The notes: generated by a model not told the origin, from the sequence alone. 64,000 nucleotides of DNA from Paenibacillus mesophilus (GCF_005938385.1 NZ_VCRA01000027.1:33667-97666); one strand, 5' to 3'. Counted from the first letter of the stretch, positions 7,989 through 16,918 are shown. Translations and numbers: made by a program.

Positions 7989-8357
7989 TCACTTCTTCTC
8001 CGCCAGCCAGTCGGCCAACGTCCCGATCTCGGTGTCGTTCAGCGTGCCCTTGAAGCCGGGCATGCCGTTGCCGCCCTTGGCGATTTGCGTGACGAGCTGA
8101 TCCCGGCTCAGCTTGCCGCCTACCTTGGTCAAGTTCGTGCTCGGACCGATCCGGCCTTGCAGCTGGTCGCCGTGACACGATAAGCATTGTTTCTTGTACA
8201 GCGCCTCCGCGCTGCCACCGGGCGCGGAAGCCGCCTTACCCGCACCCGCCGCGTCCTGACTGCCGGAGCTGCCGTTCTTCGCCCCGCAGCCGGTCAGAAT
8301 CGCCGCCATCAGCAGCGCGGCCGCCACCGCCGTAATCTTCATCGTTTGCGCCTTCAT
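7989..8357 (-). CDS. Lipoprotein c-type cytochrome
   Basis: 122 residues. Residues 1-24 form a lipoprotein signal ending in the lipobox LTGC (Cys24), followed by a Gly/Ser/Ala linker. The haem site is CLSCH (Cys57, Cys60, His61), and Met98 in NGMPGF is the likely second axial ligand. It should be a membrane-anchored, outward-facing one-electron carrier like the small cytochromes c-551 (CccB) of Bacillus, passing electrons to a terminal oxidase. ATG 8357 follows GCGAGGTGG; an internal ATG five codons later is a weaker choice. No oxidase or cytochrome maturation genes are nearby. Confidence 0.88.
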   Translation of the reverse strand: MKAQTMKITAVAAALLMAAILTGCGAKNGSSGSQDAAGAGKAASAPGGSAEALYKKQCLSCHGDQLQGRIGPSTNLTKVGGKLSRDQLVTQIAKGGNGMPGFKGTLNDTEIGTLADWLAEKK

Positions 8358-8598
8358 CCGAAGCCACCTCGCCTCTTTCGCATCATTAAGCCCATCTTAC
8401 CATAGGCCGGCCGTCGTCAAATGGCTCGGCCAAGGCGCCCTCGTGTCCAATGTGCAAACAATTTGTGACAACCCGAATTTGGGCGGAAGCCCCTCGTCAT
8501 ACGCCCACGCGATACGGACATTCGCCCCGTATACTATCGTGGATCCGCATCCGCCCGCATCGTTCGCGGGAGGCGGAATGAACGAGGAGGTTACGACT

Positions 8599-8859
8599 AT
8601 GCTGAAGGAAGACGCGTACTGCATATGCAAGCTGTACACGAACCGGCCGGTCCGCTTGCAGACGAAGAGCGGCCATACGCACGACGGGAAAATCGTCCAC
8701 GTTGACGCGGACTACGTATATTTGCAACCGTCCGACGGTCCTTCGATCCAGACGAGAGGGTATTATCCGTATCCGCCGGGAGGCTATTTCGGCGCGCAAA
8801 ATCAGATTACGACACTCGCGTTGTTCGATCTGCTGGCGATTACGCTGCTGCTTCTGTAA
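8599..8859 (+). CDS. Small protein of unknown function with hydrophobic C-terminus
   Basis: 86 residues from ATG 8599, which follows GAGGAGG by 6 bases; a longer frame opening at 8443 has no ribosome site. The middle (TKSGHTHDGKIVHVDADYVYLQP) looks like a small beta-barrel, KOW- or Sm-like by eye. It is followed by a tyrosine/proline/glycine-rich GYYPYPPGGYFG and a terminal hydrophobic run (TTLALFDLLAITLLLL). I do not recognise the family; a spore-surface or membrane-associated protein is possible but unsupported. Confidence 0.6.
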   Translation: MLKEDAYCICKLYTNRPVRLQTKSGHTHDGKIVHVDADYVYLQPSDGPSIQTRGYYPYPPGGYFGAQNQITTLALFDLLAITLLLL

Positions 8860-8897
8860 ACGCACGTTTTGGCCCGAGGCGCCGGCCCGTCACAAAT

Positions 8898-8925
8898 AGG
8901 CAGTCTCCCGCGAAGGGGGCTGCCA
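8898..8925. terminator. Hairpin between convergent genes
   Basis: GGCAGTCTCCCGCGAAGGGGGCTGCC can fold into a hairpin between the plus gene ending at 8859 and the minus gene ending at 8945; T-rich on the plus side (TTCGTTTTG), so it may end both transcripts. Confidence 0.45.
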
Positions 8926-8944
8926 TTCGTTTTGTTAACGGATA

Positions 8945-9445
8945 TTACCAGCCGAAGTCGATCGTCGAAAAAGGAATCCACAAGCTTACGATCAACAGCA
9001 GCCACCGGATTGCCGTTTCGAGCGGCGAGCCGGTATCGACGGCGAGAGCTTTCGGCAGCAGACGCACCTTTCCTTTCAACGGCCAAAACAGCTGCACCCC
9101 GTTCTCGTTAAGCAAATCGATGAGCGGATGCGAGGCGTAGGCGGCGACCAATACCCAGAAGTACAACAGCGGCAGCGGAGAGGCGGCCAAAGCCAAAGCC
9201 GCGACAAACAAAAGGGAATGGGTCAGCGTACGATGGCGGATGTGAATGAGCTTGAGCAGAGCGGATAACGGAAACAGCACCTTGGCCATCGTAGAGCCGG
9301 GCTTGTCCACATCGGCCAACGTTCCGGCCAGACAGCCGAGCAGGATCGCTCCCGCGGCGTCCCAGGACAGAAACGGAACCTGCAGATTGACGAGTACGAT
9401 TTCGGCGGCGACGAGCCCGGCCGCGCTGTGCGTTTTTTGCAGCAT
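8945..9445 (-). CDS. YdjM/DUF457-type membrane-bound metal-dependent hydrolase
   Basis: 166 residues. HSAAG (His6 region), LADVDKPGS, IRHRTLTHSLL and ASHPLIDLLNENGVQLFWP are the histidine/aspartate motifs of the family, set among four or five hydrophobic segments. E. coli ydjM belongs to the LexA regulon, and a GAAC-N4-GTTC box stands 75 bases upstream here, so DNA-damage control is plausible. The catalytic activity has not been established for the family to my knowledge. ATG 9445 follows AAGGGG. Confidence 0.8.
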   Translation of the reverse strand: MLQKTHSAAGLVAAEIVLVNLQVPFLSWDAAGAILLGCLAGTLADVDKPGSTMAKVLFPLSALLKLIHIRHRTLTHSLLFVAALALAASPLPLLYFWVLVAAYASHPLIDLLNENGVQLFWPLKGKVRLLPKALAVDTGSPLETAIRWLLLIVSLWIPFSTIDFGW

Positions 9446-9519
9446 GAATGTGTGCCCCTTGCCAAATAAAGTTCGAGATCGGTTGTCTCTTCCAATTCCT
9501 CTATTCTACCACATATCGG

Positions 9520-9531
9520 GAACATTTGTTC
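9520..9531 (-). promoter_or_regulatory. Putative LexA (SOS) box upstream of the YdjM-like gene
   Basis: GAACATTTGTTC fits the Gram-positive core GAAC-N4-GTTC. It overlaps the region where the -35 of a minus-strand promoter with -10 TAGAAT would lie, so LexA binding would block transcription. Confidence 0.5.
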
Positions 9532-9541
9532 CTTTTTCGAC

Positions 9542-9676
9542 AAAAAAAGAGACCCACATAGCAACGGGCTGTGCGGGTCTTTCAAAATATATATGAAAAA
9601 AGGGGGTCGAGATTTATTATAGGCCCGTATCATTAAACGGAGATGAAGGTTGTATTTCAATTGTATTACATTTTTT
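9542..9676. repeat. 133-bp direct repeat, left copy (contains a terminator hairpin)
   Basis: Nearly identical to 14492-14624 in the same orientation: both run from the A-tract and GAGACCCACA hairpin through GGGGGTCGAG, TATAGGCCCGTATCATTAAA and TTGTATTTCAATTGTATTAC. I count roughly ten differences. The repeats bracket the AraC, binding-protein and beta-helix genes. Confidence 0.8.
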
Positions 9677-9687
9677 TCGGCATACGG

Positions 9688-10602
9688 CTATTCCGGGTAC
9701 ACGTCGGTAGCTCTGCGCAAAGCTCTCGCTTTTACGCTGCGGGCGTATTCGGTCGGTGTCATGCGGGTTTCTTTCTTGAACGATCTGGAGAAGTGATGCA
9801 CGCTCGTGAAGCCGAGCCGCTCCGACAATTCCGTCATATTGTACGCATGCTGCCGGATCAGCGATTTCGAATGCTCGATTTTCAGTTTGTTGAAATAAGC
9901 GATCGTTCCGAGGCCTGTAACGGTTCTAAAAAGTGTCATCAACCGGGTTCTGCCCGTGCCGAATGTCCCGCATATTTGTTCGATAGTCAAGCTTTCGCCG
10001 ATATGCTCCTCCATATAGCCGATAATTTGCTCGACGAGCGCATGGTTGTAATTGGCTGCGGCGGTCGTTTCCGGCTTGGCCTGCGCTTTCCGGAGTTCTC
10101 CTTTGCGGATCAATTGAAGGAGCAATATTTCCAAATGATTTTTGATCATTTGCTCGCTTCCGAATGATGCCGCGGCACTTCGCGAAGGTCTGTGCATGCG
10201 GGGGGAATCGACTGGAGGATCGAATGCTTCGCGCCCTTCGTCCACAAGCCGGGACAGCAGCAGCTTCTCGTTTTCGTCCAGGCGGAACGTCTTCCCTTCG
10301 AAATAACGCATGGCGGCCGAGTCGCATACGAAGGAGATAATAATTAAGGTAGGCGCCGTATCGTTCACAGCCCGTCCGGCATGGAATTCGTCAGGCGCGT
10401 ATAGCAGCAGCTCGCCTTGCTCCAGAACGATTCGATCGGCGCCCCGAACGATTTCGTAATGCCCTTTATCGACATAACACAATTCCCAGAAATCGTGGCT
10501 TTCCCCGGGTGTCCAGAAACGTTTCGGAAGCTCCATATAGAAGAACGTAATAATTTGGCGAATGGATAGCTCGATGCGCAAATCATATCTCGGAAAATTC
10601 AT
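9688..10602 (-). CDS. AraC-family transcriptional regulator with cupin-like sensor domain
   Basis: 304 residues. The N-terminal ~150 form a cupin-type AraC_binding domain (GHYEIVRG, LLLYAPDEFHAGRAV); the C-terminal ~100 hold two helix-turn-helix motifs, ending with the AraC signature TSVHHFSRSFKKETRMTPTEYARS. ATG 10602 (MNFPRYDLRIE) follows GAGAGGCGG; the longer upstream reading is rejected. It is divergent from a sugar-binding lipoprotein gene, so it probably controls that gene and the beta-helix gene behind it in response to a carbohydrate. The gene lies inside the module bounded by the 133-bp repeats. Confidence 0.88.
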   Translation of the reverse strand: MNFPRYDLRIELSIRQIITFFYMELPKRFWTPGESHDFWELCYVDKGHYEIVRGADRIVLEQGELLLYAPDEFHAGRAVNDTAPTLIIISFVCDSAAMRYFEGKTFRLDENEKLLLSRLVDEGREAFDPPVDSPRMHRPSRSAAASFGSEQMIKNHLEILLLQLIRKGELRKAQAKPETTAAANYNHALVEQIIGYMEEHIGESLTIEQICGTFGTGRTRLMTLFRTVTGLGTIAYFNKLKIEHSKSLIRQHAYNMTELSERLGFTSVHHFSRSFKKETRMTPTEYARSVKARALRRATDVYPE

Positions 10603-10857
10603 CCCGGTCCGCCTCTCCCTGTACGATTTCGCAAAATAATCGTCTTCATTGGTAAAGAAATAAGGTGAAGTTAAGTTTATTATAGGGAAGAACCCGGGGA
10701 TTGGAAATAGTAAGCGGAAGGAGGAAGCGTTTGCAGGAAGGGGTATGTGCAAGGCATTCAAGGGCAGTGGAGGAATAAAGGCGATCCCTTGCAAGCGGTA
10801 TTGCCGCTACATTTTCATGTGAAATAAATCACAAACCATCAGAGAGAAGGGGCTCCT

Positions 10858-12204
10858 ATGAAAACAAACATGATCGCATCCAGCATGGCGCTGGTTCTGC
10901 TTGGCATATCCGCAATCGGCTGTTCGGGAAAATCCGCAGAACCTTCCGGTAAGGCGGATAAACCGGCCGAGTCTGCGAAGGCGGGAGCAGCGCAGAGCGG
11001 CAAACAACTGAGCACCGAACCGGTAACGATTCGGGTGAACAACTGGAACACGGCGTTTCAGCAAGCGGAATTCGATAAATATTTCGCCGAGCCGCTCCGT
11101 AAAAAGTATCCGTTTATCACATTGGAATATTTGGACCAGCAGAAAGCGACAAGCAACACGCTCGATAACTTGATAACCGCCGGCAGCACTCCCGATATCG
11201 TGTTTACGGATTACCCGAACTTGGCGGGCCTGCTGGATTACGATTTTCCGGAAGATCTGAACCGTTACGTCACGGATTTCGCCGTAGATTTGAAAAAGAT
11301 TGACCCCATCGTCGTCGAAGGTGCCAAAATGATCGGCTCCAAAGGGGAACTGTTCGCTCTCCCGGTATATTCGGACCGGATGATGTGGTTTTACAACAAA
11401 GACTTGTTCAACAAGTTCGGGGTCCCCTACCCGACGGACGATATGACCTGGGACGATGCGATCGCCGCGTTCAAGCGTTTGTCGCGGATGGAGAACGGGG
11501 TACAGTACGCCTCATTCCGCATGATCAATTTGCCGATGACGGGCAGCCAGTGGGGCGTTCCTCTGGTCGATCCGAAGACGGGCAAAGCTTCGTTCCAGAC
11601 GGACGGTTGGAAAAAGTCGCTCGACTTGATGCAGCAAATCGCCGCGATTCCGGGCAATACGAAGCTGACGAACGAAGACTTCTATCAGAAGGAGACGCTG
11701 GCGTCTCTCATGCAAAGCTTCAACATTATGGTCAATTTGCTGGAAGGCGTGGAGCAGAAAGGGTACAAAATCAACTGGGACGTCGCATCGCTGCCCCAGT
11801 CCAAGGAGAAGCCGGGCATTGCCGGGGCGAATAAGCCTCTTTACTTCATGGTATCCAAATCGAGCAAGCATAAAGATCAGGCGTTCGCCGCCATTTCGTA
11901 CTTGATGTCCTCGGAGGAGGCCCAGACGGCGCTGTCCCAGAACGGCAAAATGCCGGTTCTGCTCGGCGACGGAATCAGCAAGCAATTCGGTACGAAGCTG
12001 GACATCCTGAAAGGTAAAAATGTCGCGGCGGTCTATAAGCATCAAATGAGCGCCCTGCCTTTCTCGAACCGGTTCAACAGACTGGCGCTCGTGGACTTGA
12101 TAACGGCCGGCAACGAAGCGCTGAACGGCACCCAGGACGCGAATACGGCGCTCCGCAACGCCGAAGAGAAGGCGAACAAAGCGATCGACGCCAAGATGAA
12201 GTGA
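10858..12204 (+). CDS. Extracellular sugar-binding lipoprotein (family 1 solute-binding protein)
   Basis: 448 residues. The lipoprotein signal ends in SAIGC (Cys22), followed by a Lys/Pro/Ser linker. The MalE-like fold is shown by FYNKDLFNKFGVPYPTDDMTWD and the C-terminal NGTQDANTALRNAEEKANKAI. It would capture a sugar or oligosaccharide outside the membrane for an ABC importer, but no permease or ATPase genes follow; instead a Tat-exported beta-helix protein does. It is an orphan binding protein and could share another importer or act as a sensor partner. ATG 10858 follows AGAAGGGG. It is closely related to the proteins at 16919 and 57896. Confidence 0.88.
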   Translation: MKTNMIASSMALVLLGISAIGCSGKSAEPSGKADKPAESAKAGAAQSGKQLSTEPVTIRVNNWNTAFQQAEFDKYFAEPLRKKYPFITLEYLDQQKATSNTLDNLITAGSTPDIVFTDYPNLAGLLDYDFPEDLNRYVTDFAVDLKKIDPIVVEGAKMIGSKGELFALPVYSDRMMWFYNKDLFNKFGVPYPTDDMTWDDAIAAFKRLSRMENGVQYASFRMINLPMTGSQWGVPLVDPKTGKASFQTDGWKKSLDLMQQIAAIPGNTKLTNEDFYQKETLASLMQSFNIMVNLLEGVEQKGYKINWDVASLPQSKEKPGIAGANKPLYFMVSKSSKHKDQAFAAISYLMSSEEAQTALSQNGKMPVLLGDGISKQFGTKLDILKGKNVAAVYKHQMSALPFSNRFNRLALVDLITAGNEALNGTQDANTALRNAEEKANKAIDAKMK

Positions 12205-12267
12205 AGCATCGATACTCGTTGACAATGCCCGCAGACACGATCATTGCAACGATAAGGAGGAATGAGG

Positions 12268-14493
12268 ATGGCAGGCAATCGAATGAGCCGCAGACAAATG
12301 CTCGCATCACTGGGGGCTGCGGGTGTCGCTTCGGTCGGATTGGTGTACGGGAGGGAGGCGGAATCCCATGCTTCCGTCATTGAAAGCGTTTACTCCGGTT
12401 CGCAAACGAATTTGCCCAAGGCGGTTTTGCGCATCGATGACGTGTCCGGCCTAATCGGCTTCGAGGGGAAATACGCGGGGCAGCAAGTATCCTTAAGGGG
12501 ATACCGTCCCGGCACCGATTGCGGCGGAGGACTGCTGTACTGGGACCCGGCCATGCCGAAGGCGGCCCATAATGGCGGAACGGTCATCAGCCCGACTGCA
12601 ACGTGGGACGGGACGGCTGCGGGCTTGCCTTCGTTCTTGAACGGGGGCGGCGAGACGAATCCGACCGGCAGCGGGTGCTGGGTCCGGTTGAAGGACCGCG
12701 AGAACGAGTTTTACCCTGAAAGCTTCGGCGCCATAGGGGCGGGCAACGAGCAGAGCATCGTCCAAGCCGTTCTCGACGCGGCCAAAGCCTGGTCCGTCCA
12801 GCATGCGGGGAGACGTCCGATTATCGGCTTCGACAAAGTGTACACGGTAAACGGCGTTCAAGTATACGACGGCTTCGTGCTGCTCGGTCCGGGCGGATTG
12901 AAGCGCGACGACGGCACGATTCCGAGCTCCTCGGTCACTTCCAGCAGCGTCGTATTCGGGAATGGCATCAAGGATATCGACATATTCGATCTGTATGTGG
13001 ACGGAAACGACCGCATGCAAGGAGTGATGAGCGATCCCGCCTATCGGCAAGGGAACAACGCCGGGGCGCTTGGCTACCAGAACATTTATATCATCGGCAA
13101 ATTCGCGAATGCCGACCGTGACATGGGAACGATCCGCATTCAAAACTGCCGGCTCGTGAATTCGCCCGGCAACGGCATTGTCGTGAACAACCACAGTCAA
13201 GCGTCGTTAACCGGCAACCATATCGAGAGATGCGGCAAAAACGGCATTTATTTGGCGCAGACGCACGGCTTCAATACGATTGTAACCGGCAACTACATCC
13301 GGGAATGCGGGTTCGTGTACGGCGGAGGAATCGGCATCGCGCACGCTCATGTGAACGCTTCCGGCAATGTAATCGTCAGCTGTTACGAATACGGAATCCT
13401 GATCAGCTCCACGGGAGTCGGCGCGAGATGGAATACGGACATCGCCATATCGTCCAACAATATTAGAGGGGTCAAAAGGCTGCTTCTGGATAACAGCGGG
13501 AATCCGGAGTCTTTCAAGACAAGCTCGCTTGGAGTCGGGATCGGATATACGCAGGTTTTCGTTACCCGTGCGAGCACCCGGCTTAACGTTGCGATTACCG
13601 GCAACAGTATACAGGGTGCGGAGGGAAGCGGCATCGCCTGCTTGGGAGCGGCCTATAACGCGAGTTTCTTGCCCTATGGCATCGTAATTTCCGCGAATTC
13701 GGTCATGCTGTGCGGCGGGGCGGGCTTGAATGTCCGCTATGTGCGGGGTGTCGTTTGCACGGGGAACATGGTTACGGCAAACGGATTTGCGGATATTTAT
13801 ATCGATGAGGTATCGGGGTCGATTGCAAGCAATACGGTCGTCTGCAAATACCCCGTCGCCGACCGGGTGATCCTGGGCGGCATCAAGTACGAGGCGAAGA
13901 AGCGCCATCTGTCCTCCGGCAACACGAAGCCGGGCGTGAGCGCGGATTGTTGGACGGTCATTCAGACGAGCGAAACGTTGCCCGAGTGGCACGAAGACGA
14001 AGTATACGCTCCGGTGCTCGCTCCTTCCACCTACGGGATCTATTCCGTATATCGCCCGAGCGGAACCGCGGTGAGCGGGAAAAGGAACGACCTGCTGCTC
14101 GATCTCAATCATTTGGAAGGAGTGGACAATTCGAACCGCCTGTCCAACGTCAATCTGGTACGGAAGCTCGTGGGAGGAACGACGCCGACGGGATTGCCTG
14201 TCAGAGCCGGGGACAAAATTTATTATGACACTCCCGTATCCGGCGGCAGAGAGGGGCGTATCAGTCTTGTAAAAGGCGTAGATACGCCGGCGGCGGCATG
14301 GAGCGGCGGGCAAGCCGTCGTGGCTGGGGAACGTCGGACCAACGCCGGCAAATTGTACGAAGCGGTCCAAGCCGGAACGACCGGCATTACCGCCCCGACC
14401 CATACGGCCGGGAACGTGTCGGACGGAGCTGTCGTCTGGAGCTTTATCGATACGGTTGCCGTGTTCGAGGAATTTGGCCATATCGGAGTGTAA
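12268..14493 (+). CDS. Tat-exported right-handed beta-helix protein (tailspike/pectate-lyase-like)
   Basis: 741 residues. MSRRQMLASLGAAGVASVGL is a twin-arginine signal. A tailspike-type N-domain follows (GGGLLYWDP, GSGCWVRL), then YPESFGAIG, the usual entry to a pectate-lyase superfamily beta-helix with repeated motifs such as VTGNYIRECGF, ASGNVIVSC and ITGNSIQGAEGSG up to about residue 530. The C-terminal ~190 residues are a separate region. It probably binds or cleaves a polysaccharide; catalytic residues cannot be assigned. AAGGAGG at 12254-12260 is 7 bases from ATG 12268, better than the ATG at 12262. It shares a transcript direction with the binding protein 63 bases upstream. Confidence 0.8.
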   Translation: MAGNRMSRRQMLASLGAAGVASVGLVYGREAESHASVIESVYSGSQTNLPKAVLRIDDVSGLIGFEGKYAGQQVSLRGYRPGTDCGGGLLYWDPAMPKAAHNGGTVISPTATWDGTAAGLPSFLNGGGETNPTGSGCWVRLKDRENEFYPESFGAIGAGNEQSIVQAVLDAAKAWSVQHAGRRPIIGFDKVYTVNGVQVYDGFVLLGPGGLKRDDGTIPSSSVTSSSVVFGNGIKDIDIFDLYVDGNDRMQGVMSDPAYRQGNNAGALGYQNIYIIGKFANADRDMGTIRIQNCRLVNSPGNGIVVNNHSQASLTGNHIERCGKNGIYLAQTHGFNTIVTGNYIRECGFVYGGGIGIAHAHVNASGNVIVSCYEYGILISSTGVGARWNTDIAISSNNIRGVKRLLLDNSGNPESFKTSSLGVGIGYTQVFVTRASTRLNVAITGNSIQGAEGSGIACLGAAYNASFLPYGIVISANSVMLCGGAGLNVRYVRGVVCTGNMVTANGFADIYIDEVSGSIASNTVVCKYPVADRVILGGIKYEAKKRHLSSGNTKPGVSADCWTVIQTSETLPEWHEDEVYAPVLAPSTYGIYSVYRPSGTAVSGKRNDLLLDLNHLEGVDNSNRLSNVNLVRKLVGGTTPTGLPVRAGDKIYYDTPVSGGREGRISLVKGVDTPAAAWSGGQAVVAGERRTNAGKLYEAVQAGTTGITAPTHTAGNVSDGAVVWSFIDTVAVFEEFGHIGV

Positions 14494-14624
14494 AAAAAGA
14501 GACCCACACGGCAACGGGCTGTGCGGGTCTTTAAGTATATATGAAAAAAGGGGGTCGAGGTTTATTATAGGCCCGTATCATTAAAGGAAGATGAAAGTTG
14601 TATTTCAATTGTATTACATTTTTT
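14492..14624. repeat. 133-bp direct repeat, right copy, with terminator of the beta-helix gene
   Basis: Begins at the stop codon of the beta-helix gene. GACCCACAC and GTGCGGGTC form a hairpin followed by TTTAAG, so the repeat also serves as terminator. The remaining ~90 bases match the left copy at 9542-9676. Confidence 0.8.
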
Positions 14625-14644
14625 ATGAACCGTGGTTACGTATC

Positions 14645-14840
14645 AGGTTGTTGAAAAAGTCTAAGCGAGAGTTGGAAAACCAAAAGAGGTGGGGGAGATG
14701 TGCGTAAAGCGAAGCGGCTGACTTTAAAATCGAGTTGTAACCGCTGAAAATTCAAAAAACAACACGATTTTAACGGAAGTGGAGCGCATTCCCCCACCTC
14801 TTGCCTTCACCGCTTCCTCTCGCAGACTTTTCAACAGCCT
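14645..14840. mobile_element. MITE-like foldback element, copy 1 (196 bp)
   Basis: Terminal inverted repeats AGGTTGTTGAAAAAGTC (left) and GACTTTTCAACAGCCT (right) enclose nested inverted repeats: AAGAGGTGGGGGA with TCCCCCACCTCTT, and TTAAAATCG-type arms. There is no coding capacity. A second copy in opposite orientation lies at 43349-43549. I see no target duplication at this site. Confidence 0.75.
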
Positions 14841-14944
14841 AAGCTTTCCAATTGCGTACGGGACGGTTAGATCAGCTCGTTCAGATATACGGTCGGTTTG
14901 TTATAATAAAGACTACGACTGTATGCGACCAGGAGGAACGAATA

Positions 14945-15700
14945 GTGAAGCTGTTTATCGTAACCGGCGCGTCGAAAGGACTCGGACAAGCGCTGCTGCG
15001 CCGACTGATGCAGTCCGGGCACCGGCTGATCGGGATAGCGCGGAGCGAAGCGGGGGAGCTGGCGGAGGAAGCGGTCCGAGGCGGAGCGCGGCTCGAATGG
15101 TTCCGCTGCGATCTGAGCGACGCCGCCCGTCTGGAAGCCGTCATGGAAGAGGCGTTCGCTGTCATAGCCGCAGACGAAGCGGACACGGTCTGCTTGATCA
15201 ACAATGCGGGGATGGTGGAGCCGATCGCGCCGGCCGCCCTCGCCGCCGGCTCGGATCTGGCCCGCAACGTGAGCGTTAATCTGATCGCTCCGATCGTGCT
15301 GACGGCCTCCTTTCTGCGGCTGACCGCGGGCTGGAAGGCCGATCGGCGCATCCTGAACGTCTCCTCGGGCGCGGGGAAGAAGCCTTATTCCGGCTGGAGC
15401 GCGTACTGCGCCTCCAAGGCGGGGCTCGATATGTTCACCCGGTGCGTCGGTGAGGAGCAGCGGGACGATACGGACGGCGTGCGCATTATGTCCGTCGCCC
15501 CCGGCGTTGTCGATACGGATATGCAGCGGGAAATCCGCGGCACGAGCCCCGAGCTGTTCCGCGATCACAGCCGATTCGTCCAGTTGAAAGAGTCCGGCTC
15601 CCTGTCCGGCGCGGATGAAGCGGCGGCAAAGCTGCTGCAAGTCCTGTTCGACGATCGGCATCCGTCCGGCAGTGTGCTGGATATTCGCGACCTATTTTGA
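14945..15700 (+). CDS. Short-chain dehydrogenase/reductase, YueD (benzil reductase)-like
   Basis: 251 residues, a classical SDR. TGASKGLGQAL (residues 7-17) is the NADP(H)-binding TGxxxGxG motif, LINNAGMV the NAG motif, and Ser in LNVSSGAGKKPYSGWSAYCASKAG with the YxxxK pair the catalytic residues. GKKPYSGWSAYCASKAGLDMFTR is very like B. subtilis YueD, a benzil/sepiapterin-type carbonyl reductase; the natural substrate is unknown. GTG 14945 is set by AGGAGG 8 bases upstream. A TATAAT at about 14902 may be its -10. Monocistronic. Confidence 0.85.
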   Translation: MKLFIVTGASKGLGQALLRRLMQSGHRLIGIARSEAGELAEEAVRGGARLEWFRCDLSDAARLEAVMEEAFAVIAADEADTVCLINNAGMVEPIAPAALAAGSDLARNVSVNLIAPIVLTASFLRLTAGWKADRRILNVSSGAGKKPYSGWSAYCASKAGLDMFTRCVGEEQRDDTDGVRIMSVAPGVVDTDMQREIRGTSPELFRDHSRFVQLKESGSLSGADEAAAKLLQVLFDDRHPSGSVLDIRDLF

Positions 15701-15712
15701 CCGATACCCCAT

Positions 15713-15788
15713 AAAACCGCTCTGTTCATGTCGGCGTGTGCGTGTAATAGACCGCCTCGTTCCGGCCACCGAACAAGAGCGGTTTTTT
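15713..15788. terminator. Terminator between convergent SDR and AraC genes
   Basis: AAACCGCTCTGTTC and GAACAAGAGCGGTTTTTT form a long-loop hairpin with a T-run on the plus strand; the A-rich left side gives a T-run on the minus strand as well. Confidence 0.65.
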
Positions 15789-15811
15789 GTCGTGCCTGCT
15801 TTTTGGCATTC

Positions 15812-16621
15812 CTACATGCGAAACGTTTTACGGAACTGCGACGGGGTCATGCGCTCATGCTTCAGAAACACGCGGTTTAAATAAAGACCGCTCTGGTAGC
15901 CGCAGCATTCGGATATTTGCTCGAGCGTCAGCTTCGTCTCCATCAGGAGCGTCTTCGCTTTATCCAGCCGGATCGAGGTCAAGTATTGTATCGGCGTAAT
16001 GCCGTATGCCGATTTGAATTTTTTGCTTAGCTGAACCGGACTCACGCCGAGTGTCGAGGCAAGCGCTTTCAGATTGAACAGCTGAAAAGCGTTTTGCCGA
16101 ATCAGATAGGAAGCTTGGGCCATCAGAGGATCTTTGACCTCCGAATGGGCTGCCGGCAGCTCTACGGCCAGCTCTTCGCAGTACGTCAGCCAGATGTCTT
16201 GCAAATAATGGTTTTTGCACACCATTCTCCACGGATTGTGCAGCAGATCGGCTTTCTTTAATGCCGCATAATTGGCCGCGAGACGGCCGGTGTCGCGGAT
16301 GCTGATTTTCCCTGTGGGCACCGTCTCCAGCGGGTCCATCTCACTCCCCGACATATGCTCCCAGCGCATAATAAACGCATGGAACGTAAGCGGTGTCACG
16401 ACCACTCGGCGAAAAACGGTATGCGGCGGGCAGATGATGACGTCCCCGAATGTTGCATTTCCTTTGTGGTCTTTAATCTCATAATAACAAGACCCGGACT
16501 CGATGGCGAAGACGAACCAGTTTTCGTTCGTGTCCTCGTACAGGTCAAACTTCTCTTTACGTTCCCAGTACATGGAGTGGTTGAACCGGGGGTAGAAGCC
16601 GTTTGGAGGAATGGAACTCAT
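15812..16621 (-). CDS. AraC-family transcriptional regulator
   Basis: 269 residues. An N-terminal sensor domain of cupin type (ESGSCYYEIKDHKG, FGDVIICPPHTVF) precedes the double helix-turn-helix (LNLKALASTLGVSPVQLSKKFKSAYGITPIQYLT ending in the AraC signature with GYQSGLYLNRVFLKHERMTPSQFRK). ATG 16621 follows GGAGGT by 7 bases. It is divergent from the sugar-binding lipoprotein gene at 16919 and probably its regulator, mirroring the AraC/binding-protein pair at 9.7-12.2 kb. Confidence 0.87.
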   Translation of the reverse strand: MSSIPPNGFYPRFNHSMYWERKEKFDLYEDTNENWFVFAIESGSCYYEIKDHKGNATFGDVIICPPHTVFRRVVVTPLTFHAFIMRWEHMSGSEMDPLETVPTGKISIRDTGRLAANYAALKKADLLHNPWRMVCKNHYLQDIWLTYCEELAVELPAAHSEVKDPLMAQASYLIRQNAFQLFNLKALASTLGVSPVQLSKKFKSAYGITPIQYLTSIRLDKAKTLLMETKLTLEQISECCGYQSGLYLNRVFLKHERMTPSQFRKTFRM

Positions 16622-16679
16622 CGATCGGACCTCCGTTTCCTGCGGAAATTTTGTCTATATTTGATAGTAATATATTGAA

Positions 16680-16708
16680 TGTTCAAAGTAAAACCCGCTA
16701 ACTATAAT
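16680..16708 (+). promoter_or_regulatory. Probable promoter of the second sugar-binding protein gene
   Basis: TGTTCA, 17 bases, TATAAT (16703-16708). The leader to the start codon at 16919 is long (about 200 bases) and holds no convincing ORF; a 40-codon frame from 16752 lacks a ribosome site. Confidence 0.4.
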
Positions 16709-16918
16709 GAACTTACGTTATGTAACGCCTTGCGTTAGCTAGAGAAATAAAATGGAGGTCAGGACGATCGTCCACAGAGAGAGCAGCACAATGCCGGAGC
16801 TGCGAACGCAATTAGGATCAGGGTGGGGTGGATCGGCGGAACGTCGTCTGCGCCGAAGAAAGCGTTTAACCTGATTCATCGAATGAACTCGGAAACGATA
16901 ACCAAAGGAGGCAACTTC

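Noticed and set aside
13207..14514. Long minus-strand ORF (435 codons) opposite the beta-helix gene
   Set aside because: It lies entirely antisense to a gene with a Tat signal, ribosome site and family motifs; its protein has no recognisable pattern and looks Arg-rich, as expected from a GC-rich shadow frame.
16752..16870. Short ORF in the leader of the second sugar-binding protein gene
   Set aside because: No ribosome site and no protein-like composition.
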